In this document: piece after piece, positions 1 to 7,927 of the stretch
Numbering within the stretch: the stretch's first letter is position 1
How the letters are laid out: every line of letters starts with the position of its first letter
NCBI RefSeq assembly: GCF_900099655.1
Contig: NZ_FNDC01000002.1
Span: 248,001-312,000 of the forward strand
From: Planococcus glaciei
GTDB lineage: Bacteria; Bacillota; Bacilli; Bacillales_A; Planococcaceae
Direction: 5' to 3'
DNA: 64,000 nucleotides
Program-made: the position numbers and the translations under genes
Notes under the pieces: model-generated
What the model saw: the letters and a program-made list of their open reading frames with translations, nothing else
The model's database searches: none
Told to the model about the DNA's origin: nothing

Positions 1-133
1 TTGGCGGAAGCTGGGGGAATTGTTAAGGATTAAGGAATAGCGGCAGCTGGTGTTAAGCATTCTGCCGGTCTCCAAATGTCTGCGAATAACAATTAGGAAA
101 TTAGAGAATAATAGAATATCTTCCTTGATTGAT

Positions 134-167
134 AAAAGTTGCGTTAAGGAAACTTTTAACGTACAAT
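134..167 (+). promoter_or_regulatory. zupT promoter with MntR-like operator
   Basis: A -35 TTGCGT (139-144) and -10 TACAAT (162-167) are 17 bp apart. The inverted repeat AAAAGTT-N10-AACTTTT (134-140 and 151-157), with core TTGCGTTAAGGAAACTTT, overlaps the -35 and spacer. It resembles Bacillus MntR operators as I recall them (TTTGCC..AAGGAAACT). A mntR gene lies at 40535 in this window. Assignment to MntR is inference. Confidence 0.5.
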
Positions 168-202
168 AACCCTATTCAAAAGAATGGAAGGAAGTCGGGG
201 TT

Positions 203-1012
203 ATGGACAGTACCGTATTATTTGCTCTTGGATTGACGCTATTTGCCGGATTAGCAACGGGCATCGGTAGCTTGATTGCCTTTTTTGCATCCCGCACTAA
301 TACTAAATTTCTTTCAATTTCGCTCGGGTTCTCAGCCGGTGTCATGATTTATGTCTCGATGATTGAGATCTTTGTAAAAGCGAAAGATGCTTTAACCAGT
401 GCCCACGGGGAATCGCTTGGGTATTGGCTGACGCTCGCTGGCTTTTTCGGCGGGATGATTTTTATGGCCGTATTGGACCGGATTTTGCCTGAAGTGGGAA
501 ATCCGCATGAAGTGAAGACCGTCGAAGATATGGATGAAGGGCCGACCAACGCAGAATATGCTCATCTCCGGAAGCTGGGGATCTTTACAGCACTTGCAAT
601 CGGCATCCATAACTTTCCGGAAGGCATTGCCACGTTCATGTCGGCAATCCAGGATCCGGCTTTGGGGATTGCCATCGCCATAGCCGTTGCTATTCATAAC
701 ATTCCGGAAGGGATTGCAGTGTCGGTTCCGATCTACTATGCAACCGGCAGCCGAAAAAAAGCTTTTCAGTACAGTTTTTTATCCGGTGTTTCAGAACCGG
801 TCGGGGCCATTGCCGCTTGGTTGATCTTAATGCCTTTTCTTAGCGACACGTTGTTCGGCATCATTTTTGCCGGAGTAGCCGGCATTATGGTTTTCATTTC
901 TCTTGATGAACTATTGCCTGCTGCCAAAAGATACGATGAAGCCCATTTGTCCATATATGGATTGGTGGCAGGGATGGCTGTCATGGCGGTCAGCCTGGTA
1001 TTGATTGTATAA
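203..1012 (+). CDS. zupT: ZIP family divalent metal transporter (ZupT-like)
   Basis: A 269-residue integral membrane protein that should carry Zn, Mn or Fe into the cytoplasm. It has about eight hydrophobic segments and the two ZIP signature motifs HNFPEG (residues 136-141) and HNIPEG (165-170), which form the intramembrane metal site. A charged loop at about 97-125 contains an acidic and His-bearing stretch typical of ZIP proteins. GGAAGGAAG precedes the ATG. The gene has its own promoter with an MntR-like operator, so manganese may be a physiological substrate; the family is broad and substrate is not decided by sequence. Family assignment is firm. Confidence 0.9.
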   Translation: MDSTVLFALGLTLFAGLATGIGSLIAFFASRTNTKFLSISLGFSAGVMIYVSMIEIFVKAKDALTSAHGESLGYWLTLAGFFGGMIFMAVLDRILPEVGNPHEVKTVEDMDEGPTNAEYAHLRKLGIFTALAIGIHNFPEGIATFMSAIQDPALGIAIAIAVAIHNIPEGIAVSVPIYYATGSRKKAFQYSFLSGVSEPVGAIAAWLILMPFLSDTLFGIIFAGVAGIMVFISLDELLPAAKRYDEAHLSIYGLVAGMAVMAVSLVLIV

Positions 1013-1023
1013 AATGAAACTTT

Positions 1024-1066
1024 ACGCCTCCTCGTCTCGTATGAATGAGACAAGGAGGCGTTTTCT
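1024..1066 (+). terminator. Hairpin: zupT terminator that also holds the next gene's SD
   Basis: Arms 1024-1038 and 1047-1061 pair over 15 bp with one mismatch around an 8-nt loop, followed by TTTTCT. The 3' arm contains AAGGAGG, the SD of the gene starting at 1067. The element can therefore end zupT transcripts and, in read-through RNA, hide the SD of the downstream gene. Confidence 0.65.
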
Positions 1067-2014
1067 ATGGACATAAAGCAACTGGAAGAGACGTTTAAAG
1101 AAGTATCTAAAACGCTTGGATGGTCGGTGGATAAGCGGATTGCCCTGGCAGTGACGACCTTTTATCTGACACAGGACTCAGGATTTCGAAAAAAAGAGCA
1201 CGAAGAAGCCTCAGAGGCCATCAAGAAAAATGAAGGCTGGGCTTCTCCGTTACGGTATTATATGTTCCATATTGCTTCGGCCTTTCTCGCGCTTCAGGGA
1301 GATCCGGAAAACGGCTTGAAAAAATTGAATGCCAAGCAGCTCGAACTGAACGAAGCAGGATTCCGCAAATCGCCATACACCTATCTGGCTGCGCTGTTGA
1401 TGGAAGATACGGGGGAAGCGGACCGTGCAAAAGAGTTGTACGATCAAATGAAGCAGCACCACAAATTCCTCACTTCCAATGAAGATGTGCCCTACGCGGT
1501 GCTCTTAGGCAGGCGGGAAGGGGCGGCTGAAGAACGGGCCGCCACGATGAATGCCTATTACCGGGAACTCCGCGAACATGGCTTTAGCATCGGCAACGAT
1601 TTGCAATGGCTGTCACAGCTTATGACGTTCAATTCACCGGTGTACGATCCGGAAATGGTCGGACGGGTTTTGGCGACCCGTGAATTTCTGCAGAACGAAA
1701 AAATAAAAATACGGCCGCCCCAGTATCCGATTTTGGGACTGCTGGCAGCGGCAAAAGCGAGCGGCCGCACACTCGCGCAGATTGTCGAACATACACGGCA
1801 GCTGGAAAACAGCAAATTGTTTAAATGGTATAAAGATGTCGCTTTTTCAACCGCTGTTCAGTTTGACATGAAAGACATCATCGAAACCCGGGAAGTTTCT
1901 GATATAACCTTTTCAACGTCGTTAGAGATGCTGATGCAGGCCCAGCAGGCGGCTATGATGGCAAGTATCAATGCGGCTGTTATTTCTTCTTCCGCCAATA
2001 ATGGCTCTAATTAA
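1067..2014 (+). CDS. DUF4003 family protein
   Basis: A 315-residue soluble protein resembling the DUF4003 family of Bacillales, for which I know no function. It is predicted to be largely helical; the stretch around residues 140-150 (LTSNEDVPYAVLLG) is the part I recognise, and the tail (about 285-315) is Ala/Ser rich. There is no signal peptide and no membrane segment. The SD AAGGAGG sits inside a 15-bp hairpin arm ending 5 nt before the ATG, so translation may be restrained by RNA structure. It stands between a metal transporter and a niacin transporter and shares no obvious pathway with either. Confidence 0.75.
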   Translation: MDIKQLEETFKEVSKTLGWSVDKRIALAVTTFYLTQDSGFRKKEHEEASEAIKKNEGWASPLRYYMFHIASAFLALQGDPENGLKKLNAKQLELNEAGFRKSPYTYLAALLMEDTGEADRAKELYDQMKQHHKFLTSNEDVPYAVLLGRREGAAEERAATMNAYYRELREHGFSIGNDLQWLSQLMTFNSPVYDPEMVGRVLATREFLQNEKIKIRPPQYPILGLLAAAKASGRTLAQIVEHTRQLENSKLFKWYKDVAFSTAVQFDMKDIIETREVSDITFSTSLEMLMQAQQAAMMASINAAVISSSANNGSN

Positions 2015-2052
2015 CAACAATTGTTTGAAAAATTCAACTTTTCCCGACTGTC

Positions 2053-2117
2053 TTGTCACCCCTATAGCGAAAGAGTATAGTATGGTGTAAAGACATCATA
2101 TTACATGTGTAAAGACA
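2053..2117 (+). promoter_or_regulatory. niaP promoter with direct-repeat operator (NiaR-like)
   Basis: A good SigA promoter, TTGTCA (2053-2058) and TATAGT (2076-2081) with 17-bp spacing, is followed by two identical copies of GTGTAAAGACA at 2085-2095 and 2107-2117. Their starts are exactly 22 bp apart, two helical turns. The reverse complement TGTCTTTACAC resembles the NiaR (YrxA) motif of NAD genes as I recall it. The repeats lie at and just after the expected start, as for a repressor. Confidence 0.6.
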
Positions 2118-2129
2118 GGGAGAGTTGGT

Positions 2130-3347
2130 ATGGCTACAATAACAGAGAAAAACACGGTTACGCTTTCAAGAAACAAATTGCTGGGAGTGGCAGGATTGGG
2201 TTGGCTTTTTGATGCAATGGATGTAGGGATCCTATCCTTTGTCATTGCCGCCTTGCAAGTGGACTGGAATTTAAATGCTTCGCAAATGGGCTGGATTGGC
2301 AGTGTCAATTCAATCGGCATGGCTGTCGGCGCCTTTGTCTTCGGGATTTATGCGGACCGGGTCGGACGCAAGAAAATCTTTATCATCACGCTATTGCTGT
2401 TTTCATTGGCAAGCGGCATTTCCGCATTAACGACATCGCTTGCTGCATTCATGCTTCTGCGATTTTTCGTTGGCATGGGGCTTGGCGGTGAGCTGCCGGT
2501 TGCTTCGACGCTGGTTTCCGAAAGCGTGCCGGCGAATGAACGCGGCCGTGTAGTCGTATTGCTGGAAAGTTTTTGGGCCGGCGGCTGGCTGATTGCTGCG
2601 CTTATTTCATACTTTGTGATTCCGTCGTTCGGCTGGCGCGTCGCTTTGCTGCTGACTGCCTTGCCGGCATTGTATGCGCTGTATCTGCGCATCAAACTGC
2701 CGGATTCCCCGCAGTTCTCGGCCAAAAAAGATGTACTGCGGTCCATTTCAACCAATATAAAAGACGTCTGGTCCAAAAAATACCGCCGTCCGACATTGAT
2801 GCTTTGGATTGTCTGGTTTACAGTCGTCTTTTCGTATTACGGCATGTTCCTTTGGCTGCCGAGCGTCATGGTGTTAAAAGGGTTTACAATGATTCAAAGT
2901 TTTGGCTATGTCCTGATTATGACGCTGGCCCAGTTGCCGGGGTACTTCTCCGCCGCTTGGCTGATTGAAAGAGCAGGGCGCAAATTTGTTCTTGTTACGT
3001 ACTTGATGGGGACGGCTGCCAGTGCGCTTGTTTTCGGAAATGCCGACGCCATCGCTGTGCTGATTACAGCGGGAGCTTTCCTGTCTTTCTTTAACTTGGG
3101 CGCATGGGGCGCGCTTTATGCGTATTCGCCAGAGCAATATCCGACGGTCATCCGCGGCACCGGTACCGGGATGGCTGCTTCGTTTGGCCGGATCGGCGGC
3201 ATCTTAGGGCCGTTACTGGTCGGGTTCATGCTGACGGCTGGGTACGGTATTGGCTGGATCTTTGGGATTTTCTGCGTATCGATCATTCTTGGAGCGCTGG
3301 CTGTGGCGTTTCTTGGAACGGAAACAAAACAAATGGAACTTGAATAG
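2130..3347 (+). CDS. niaP: Niacin/nicotinamide transporter NiaP (MFS)
   Basis: A 405-residue major facilitator with 12 hydrophobic segments. It is very close to B. subtilis YceI/NiaP, including the N-terminal block LLGVAGLGWLFDAMDVGILS (about residues 17-37) and the loop 2-3 motif GIYADRVGRKK (about 71-81). It imports niacin or nicotinamide for NAD salvage. The gene stands alone between its own promoter and a strong terminator. Two direct-repeat operator copies upstream fit control by the niacin-responsive repressor NiaR. The family AAHS also contains aromatic-acid symporters, but similarity to NiaP is strong. Confidence 0.88.
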   Translation: MATITEKNTVTLSRNKLLGVAGLGWLFDAMDVGILSFVIAALQVDWNLNASQMGWIGSVNSIGMAVGAFVFGIYADRVGRKKIFIITLLLFSLASGISALTTSLAAFMLLRFFVGMGLGGELPVASTLVSESVPANERGRVVVLLESFWAGGWLIAALISYFVIPSFGWRVALLLTALPALYALYLRIKLPDSPQFSAKKDVLRSISTNIKDVWSKKYRRPTLMLWIVWFTVVFSYYGMFLWLPSVMVLKGFTMIQSFGYVLIMTLAQLPGYFSAAWLIERAGRKFVLVTYLMGTAASALVFGNADAIAVLITAGAFLSFFNLGAWGALYAYSPEQYPTVIRGTGTGMAASFGRIGGILGPLLVGFMLTAGYGIGWIFGIFCVSIILGALAVAFLGTETKQMELE

Positions 3348-3355
3348 GAAAATGC

Positions 3356-3392
3356 AAAGAGCCCATCCGTTTTGAACGGATGGGCTCTTTTT
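3356..3392 (+). terminator. niaP terminator
   Basis: AAAGAGCCCATCCGTT and its complement flank a TTGA loop and are followed by a T run, a textbook intrinsic terminator 8 nt after the stop codon. Confidence 0.9.
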
Positions 3393-3512
3393 AGATTTTG
3401 TCATGTTATCAGCCGAAATAAATTTCAGAAAAAAGTTTATTTAGCAGGAGTTTTTTCCACCTTTAGCCAATATCTAATAGTCAGAGATCAAGACGGAAAA
3501 GAGTGAGTCGAC

Positions 3513-4367
3513 ATGGATTGGATGGTTTACACAAATCCCGCTGCCTATGCAGATAAAGTGGAAAAGCTGTTATATAAAAATGAAGACATATATAGTTTGT
3601 TTCTAGGGATACTGAATCAGATAAAAGATGGGCGCTACGAAGAATACTTTCTGGCAACGATGGAAAACGACGGGGAAGTGGCAGCGGCCTGTTTGATGAC
3701 ACCGCCGCATCCATTTCAGCTGGTTGTCTTTCGAGAAGTTCCGGCAATTGAAAGAGAAATAGCGCATCGATTATTGGCTGCAGGCATCGTAGTGGACGCA
3801 GTCGTCGGCGACCAGGCCGTGGCCCAGGGGTTTGTGGATGCGTGGATCCAACGCGTTGGCGGGGAAATACGGATCCTTATGCACCAAGGGCTTTACCGCG
3901 CGGATGCTGTAAATACCCGGCTGGAAAAAAGTCCGGGAACCTGGCGAGTGGCCAATAAAAAAGATGCGCCGTTGCTGGAAGAATGGATTCTGCTTTTTGA
4001 ACAGGAGACAGGCATTGCCATGTCGACCCCTGCGGAAGCGGCGCGGAAAATCGATTCATTTATCGAGCTGAAAGAAGTCTATGTATGGGAAGTGGACAAT
4101 GAAGTCGTGGCCTGCATGAAAAAATCCCGGCCATCCAAAAATGGCATCACGGTATCCTTTGTCTTTACGCCAACGAAACACCGTCGCAAAGGCTATGCCC
4201 GCACACTTGTTGCAGAAGTGACCGAAGAACTGCTCGGTGAATACGATTTCGTCATGCTTTACACAGACTTGCAGAACCCGACCTCCAATAAAATCTATAA
4301 AGAAATTGGCTTTGAACAAATAGCGACGCCGGTCCATTTGAAAATTGAGGACGATCTGTCAGAATAA
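3513..4367 (+). CDS. GNAT family N-acetyltransferase
   Basis: A 284-residue cytoplasmic protein. The C-terminal third (about 150-280) is a GNAT domain with the acetyl-CoA loop RRKGYARTL (about 229-237) and the late motif NPTSNKIYKEIGF (about 258-270). The N-terminal half looks like a degenerate GNAT-like or family-specific domain of the COG3393 type. Substrate cannot be inferred. SD is GAGTGAG before the ATG. The promoter of the next gene lies within its last codons. Confidence 0.8.
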   Translation: MDWMVYTNPAAYADKVEKLLYKNEDIYSLFLGILNQIKDGRYEEYFLATMENDGEVAAACLMTPPHPFQLVVFREVPAIEREIAHRLLAAGIVVDAVVGDQAVAQGFVDAWIQRVGGEIRILMHQGLYRADAVNTRLEKSPGTWRVANKKDAPLLEEWILLFEQETGIAMSTPAEAARKIDSFIELKEVYVWEVDNEVVACMKKSRPSKNGITVSFVFTPTKHRRKGYARTLVAEVTEELLGEYDFVMLYTDLQNPTSNKIYKEIGFEQIATPVHLKIEDDLSE

Positions 4368-4369
4368 TA

Positions 4370-4378
4370 TGTTATAGT
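4370..4378 (+). promoter_or_regulatory. Extended -10 promoter for the ABC-F leader
   Basis: TGTTATAGT is an extended -10 element (TG-N-TATAGT). It starts just after the preceding stop codon and leaves a leader of about 200 nt before the ABC-F start. No good -35 is seen. Confidence 0.45.
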
Positions 4379-4398
4379 AGAGGCAATAAACTGAAGGG

Positions 4399-4566
4399 AT
4401 GATGGGGGGCCGATGGATAACTAATCCTATTTCTATGCAACCGAAGATTTTGGTGTGAAAGAGATTGGATTCGTCTGCCCATTTTTAACAAAACAAACAG
4501 CCTGTGAAAAACAGGCTATTTGGGTATGCGAATTCTTCCGAATACAATTCGGAGGGATTTTTTTAT
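4399..4566 (+). promoter_or_regulatory. Attenuator-like leader of the ABC-F gene
   Basis: The leader holds a short ORF (4399-4458, 19 codons, beginning MMGGRWITN), a hairpin AGCCTGT-N5-ACAGGCT (4499-4517) and an intrinsic terminator with arms 4535-4543 and 4547-4555 followed by seven T (4558-4564). The terminator ends only about 25 nt before the start codon. This is the layout expected for antibiotic-induced transcription attenuation of ABC-F resistance genes. Stalling on the short ORF is inference. Confidence 0.6.
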
Positions 4567-4589
4567 TTCTCCGGTTAGGGGGAATGGCT

Positions 4590-6254
4590 ATGGCCATCAG
4601 AGGGAAAGTAAACAACTTGACAATCGGTTTTGAGGGCCGGATTGTCTTAAAAGAAGCGCAAGCAGATATTCCAAAAGGGGCACGAATTGCGGTCATTGGC
4701 GCAAATGGCAGCGGAAAGTCATCCTTGCTGGAGGCGATTGCAAAAGGTGCTCCGGGGATCCAGTGGATGGGGCCACGGCCGTCTGTCGCTTATATGGAAC
4801 AGGAAGTGAAGCAGGTGGATGCTAAAAGCGGAAGTGCCGGCAGCCGAAAGCTTGAAAAGAAATGGCATGTGCCGGAAGTCCGCAGCCGCTTAAGCGGGGG
4901 AGAAGCGATGAAGATACGCCTGGCGCGGGCACTTTCTGAAAATGCAGAAGTTCTGCTGCTTGATGAGCCGACCAATCACTTGGATGCGGAAAGCATCGAA
5001 GCCGCCGTCAAACAACTGGCGGCATATGCCGGTACACTGCTGATCGTCTCGCATGACCGGCATTTTATTGATCAAGTCGCGACTCATGTCTGGGAAATTG
5101 AAGACAAAAAACTAACGGTTTATAAAGGGAATTACAGCGTCTATAGAGAAGAAAAAGAACACCGGAAACTGACGCAGCAAAGAAAGTACAATCAGCAGCA
5201 GGCGAAAATTGCCCGTGTGGAACAGCAGCTTTCGGAACTGCAGTCCTGGTCGGGAAAAGCCCATGCGGAATCGACGAAACAAGATGGCTTTAAAGAATTC
5301 TACCGCTCCAAAGCAAAGCGTATGGACGTCCAAGTGCGCAGCAAGCGGAAACGGCTGGAAGCTGAACTGGAAAAGGGTGGGGTGGAGCGGCCGAAAGAAG
5401 ACGTAAGCGTCAAGTTTGAAATCGGCGGTGCCGATAAAAAAGGGAAGCGCGTCATGGAATTGAAGGAAGTCAGCAAGGCTTTTGGAGACCGCCTCCTTTT
5501 TGAAAATGCGTCTTTTACCGTGCAGCACGGCGAACGCATTGGGCTGGTCGGCAAAAACGGCAGCGGCAAATCCACTTTCTTCAGTATGCTCCGAAAAGAA
5601 ACCGATTATTCAGGGGAGATTTGGATGACTGCCGGCATGAAAATCGGCTACTTGAGCCAGAATGTTTTTGACTTGCCGGAAGAAAAAACGCCGGCGGAGT
5701 TATTTGGAACAGGAAGCTACGAGGCGGACGGCAGAATCCGGACCTTGATGGACAACCTGGGATTCGAAAAACACCATTGGACCGAACCGATTCGCCACTT
5801 GAGCATGGGGGAGCGGGTTAAATTGAAATTAATGGAATTTATGCTGTCGGAATGCAATGTGCTGTTATTGGATGAACCGACCAACCATCTTGATTTGCCT
5901 TCCCGCGAACATTTGGAGAAAACTTTGGAAAGCTTTCCAGGGGCTTTGCTGGTGGCCACCCATGACCGCTTTTTCATGGAAAAACTGGCGGATAAATTGC
6001 TGGTATTTGAGGAAGGCAAGCTGTTCAAGTACGAAAACAGCTTTTCGGAATGGAACAATAAATCCAACGGAGATGTTCAAGTGGACCTGTTGCAGCTGGA
6101 GACAGAACGCCAAGCTGTTCTGGGCAAACTGAGTTTGATGCAGCCAAAAGATAAAGAGTATGGAGCATTGGATCGCCGTTTCAATGAATTGACCGCAGCC
6201 ATTAAAGTTATTTCGTCCGCTTCTGGAAAGGAAGCAGGAAAAAAGAGTAAATAA
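4590..6254 (+). CDS. ABC-F ribosome protection protein (VmlR/Vga type)
   Basis: A 554-residue protein with two ABC ATPase domains and no membrane segment. Walker A motifs are GANGSGKSS (about 37-45) and GKNGSGKST, both followed by signature motifs (LSGGE, LSMGE) and DEPTNHLD. The charged linker between the domains (about 195-290) matches the antibiotic-resistance domain region of VmlR, and long stretches closely resemble B. subtilis VmlR. Such proteins bind the ribosomal E site and displace lincosamides, streptogramins A or pleuromutilins. I chose ATG 4590 because AGGGGG lies 7 nt upstream; ATG 4584 is possible. A longer in-frame GTG start at 4455 would run through the attenuator and is unlikely. 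Confidence 0.85.
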   Translation: MAIRGKVNNLTIGFEGRIVLKEAQADIPKGARIAVIGANGSGKSSLLEAIAKGAPGIQWMGPRPSVAYMEQEVKQVDAKSGSAGSRKLEKKWHVPEVRSRLSGGEAMKIRLARALSENAEVLLLDEPTNHLDAESIEAAVKQLAAYAGTLLIVSHDRHFIDQVATHVWEIEDKKLTVYKGNYSVYREEKEHRKLTQQRKYNQQQAKIARVEQQLSELQSWSGKAHAESTKQDGFKEFYRSKAKRMDVQVRSKRKRLEAELEKGGVERPKEDVSVKFEIGGADKKGKRVMELKEVSKAFGDRLLFENASFTVQHGERIGLVGKNGSGKSTFFSMLRKETDYSGEIWMTAGMKIGYLSQNVFDLPEEKTPAELFGTGSYEADGRIRTLMDNLGFEKHHWTEPIRHLSMGERVKLKLMEFMLSECNVLLLDEPTNHLDLPSREHLEKTLESFPGALLVATHDRFFMEKLADKLLVFEEGKLFKYENSFSEWNNKSNGDVQVDLLQLETERQAVLGKLSLMQPKDKEYGALDRRFNELTAAIKVISSASGKEAGKKSK

Positions 6255-6311
6255 TCCCCGTTCCGGGTAAATTAAAAAGTAGGTCGAAAGAGAGAGAAAG
6301 GAGTGGGTGCT

Positions 6312-7280
6312 GTGATTCAATTTGATAAGGTCACCAAACGGTTTCCTGATGGAACGGAAGCATTAAAAGAAGTGTCTCTTACATTGCCTTCGCATCAATT
6401 AACAGCGATTATTGGACCAAGCGGCTGCGGGAAAACCACACTTATGAAAATGATTAATAAACTTGAAAAACCGACCGAAGGCACTGTCCTGATTGATGAA
6501 AAGCCGATCATGGGACTGGATGAGATTGAACTGCGGCGGTCTATCGGCTACGTTATCCAGCGCATTGGCTTGCTTCCCCATATGACCATTGCTGATAATG
6601 TTTCCTTGGTGCCCAAAATGCTGGGGTGGGAAAAAGGAAGGATCGATGCACGGGTGCGTGAGTTGCTGCAATTGACCGGCCTTGATCCAGATACGTTCCT
6701 CCACCGCTACCCTCTTGAATTGAGCGGCGGCCAGCAGCAGCGTGTCGGTGTGGTGCGGGCGCTCGCAGGGGACCCGAACATCGTCTTGATGGATGAGCCG
6801 TTTTCTGCACTAGATCCGATCAGCCGGGAACAGTTGCAGGATGAGCTGCAGAACTTGCAGAAGAACATCCGCAAAACCATTGTCTTTGTCACCCACGATA
6901 TGGATGAGGCATTGAAAATTGCCGATTCCATCATTGTGATGCGCGGCGGGCAGGTGGAGCAAATTGGAACGCCGCAGCAATTGGTTGCGGAACCGGCGAA
7001 CGACTTTGTGCGCAATTTTATCGGCGCCGAGCGCATTAGCCGGCAGCGGACATTCGGCGAAAGAAAGCTGAAGGAATTTGTTTCGCTGTTCGAAAAGGAT
7101 TGGCGGGGAGAAGCCCAAAAAATCTCGGTCGATGCAACCGTCACTGAAGCGGTGGAACAATTATCCGCAAGCGGACTCCCGCGTCTGGCGCTAATGGAAG
7201 ATGAGCATGTGATTGCTTATGCCAGCGACCGTGATTTACTGCGGGCGGCCCTTCATAAGGAAGAAGGTGCAGCCAGTTGA
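6312..7280 (+). CDS. Osmoprotectant ABC transporter ATP-binding protein (OpuCA/OpuBA-like)
   Basis: A 322-residue ATPase that should energise uptake of glycine betaine, choline, carnitine or a related solute. Walker A is GPSGCGKTT (about 35-43), signature LSGGQQQR, Walker B VLMDEPF. The C-terminal part (about 265-310) retains only one recognisable CBS half-module, whereas OpuA/B/C ATPases normally have two, so ionic-strength sensing may be altered. The GTG start has AAAGGAG 8 nt upstream; an earlier in-frame GTG (6303) overlaps that SD. Its stop overlaps the next start (TTGA), showing translational coupling. Confidence 0.85.
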   Translation: MIQFDKVTKRFPDGTEALKEVSLTLPSHQLTAIIGPSGCGKTTLMKMINKLEKPTEGTVLIDEKPIMGLDEIELRRSIGYVIQRIGLLPHMTIADNVSLVPKMLGWEKGRIDARVRELLQLTGLDPDTFLHRYPLELSGGQQQRVGVVRALAGDPNIVLMDEPFSALDPISREQLQDELQNLQKNIRKTIVFVTHDMDEALKIADSIIVMRGGQVEQIGTPQQLVAEPANDFVRNFIGAERISRQRTFGERKLKEFVSLFEKDWRGEAQKISVDATVTEAVEQLSASGLPRLALMEDEHVIAYASDRDLLRAALHKEEGAAS

Positions 7281-7915
7281 GCCAGATCATTGATACATTT
7301 ATCAGCCGCCAGGAAATGATCCAGTCGGCTTTTCTCGAACATATTTATTTGTCTTTTGTGGCAGTCGCCATCGGCATTGCTATCGCTTTGCCGACAGGGA
7401 TACTGATTGCGCGCTACCGGCGCTATGCGGAACCGATCATCGGAGTGACCGCTATTTTTCAGACCATTCCCAGCTTGGCGTTGTTCGGTTTTTTAGTGCC
7501 GATTCTAGGCATCGGGTCACCGACGGCATTGGTGGCGCTGATCATTTATGCGCTGCTGCCGATTCTCCGCAATACGTATACCGGCATTACCGGCGTTGAC
7601 GGCTCTGTAATCGAAGCAGGGCGGGGCATGGGCATGACGCGGACGCAAATACTGCGCCAAATTGAATTGCCGCTGGCGCTGCCGTTTATCATGGCCGGCA
7701 TCCGCACCGCAACCGTGCTGACGGTCGGCATCGCTACCCTGGCCACGTTTGTCGGAGCGGGAGGGCTTGGCGACATCATTTACCGCGGCCTTCAATCTTA
7801 TAATAATGCTTTGGTGCTGGCCGGCGCATTGCCGGTTGCCTTATTGGCCATTGGATTCGACTTGGTGCTAAAACAAATTGAGAAGCGCATGACGCCGAAA
7901 GGCTTAAAAATTTAA
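7277..7915 (+). CDS. Osmoprotectant ABC transporter permease (OpuCB/OpuBB-like)
   Basis: A 212-residue inner-membrane permease with about five to six helices. The EAA loop is visible around GSVIEAGRGMGMTRTQILRQ (about 114-133). It starts with TTG overlapping the preceding TGA. Canonical OpuB and OpuC systems have two different permeases flanking the binding protein; here only one is encoded, so it may work as a homodimer. It pairs with the ATPase before it and the lipoprotein after it. Confidence 0.85.
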   Translation: MSQIIDTFISRQEMIQSAFLEHIYLSFVAVAIGIAIALPTGILIARYRRYAEPIIGVTAIFQTIPSLALFGFLVPILGIGSPTALVALIIYALLPILRNTYTGITGVDGSVIEAGRGMGMTRTQILRQIELPLALPFIMAGIRTATVLTVGIATLATFVGAGGLGDIIYRGLQSYNNALVLAGALPVALLAIGFDLVLKQIEKRMTPKGLKI

Positions 7916-7927
7916 GGGGGAATATCC

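Noticed and set aside
1-60. Possible C-terminal tail of a gene entering from the left edge
   Set aside because: Two frames give short tails ending at 33 or 40, but neither resembles a known protein end.
4455-4589. N-terminal extension of the ABC-F protein from an upstream GTG
   Set aside because: It would translate through the leader terminator, lacks family similarity and has no SD.
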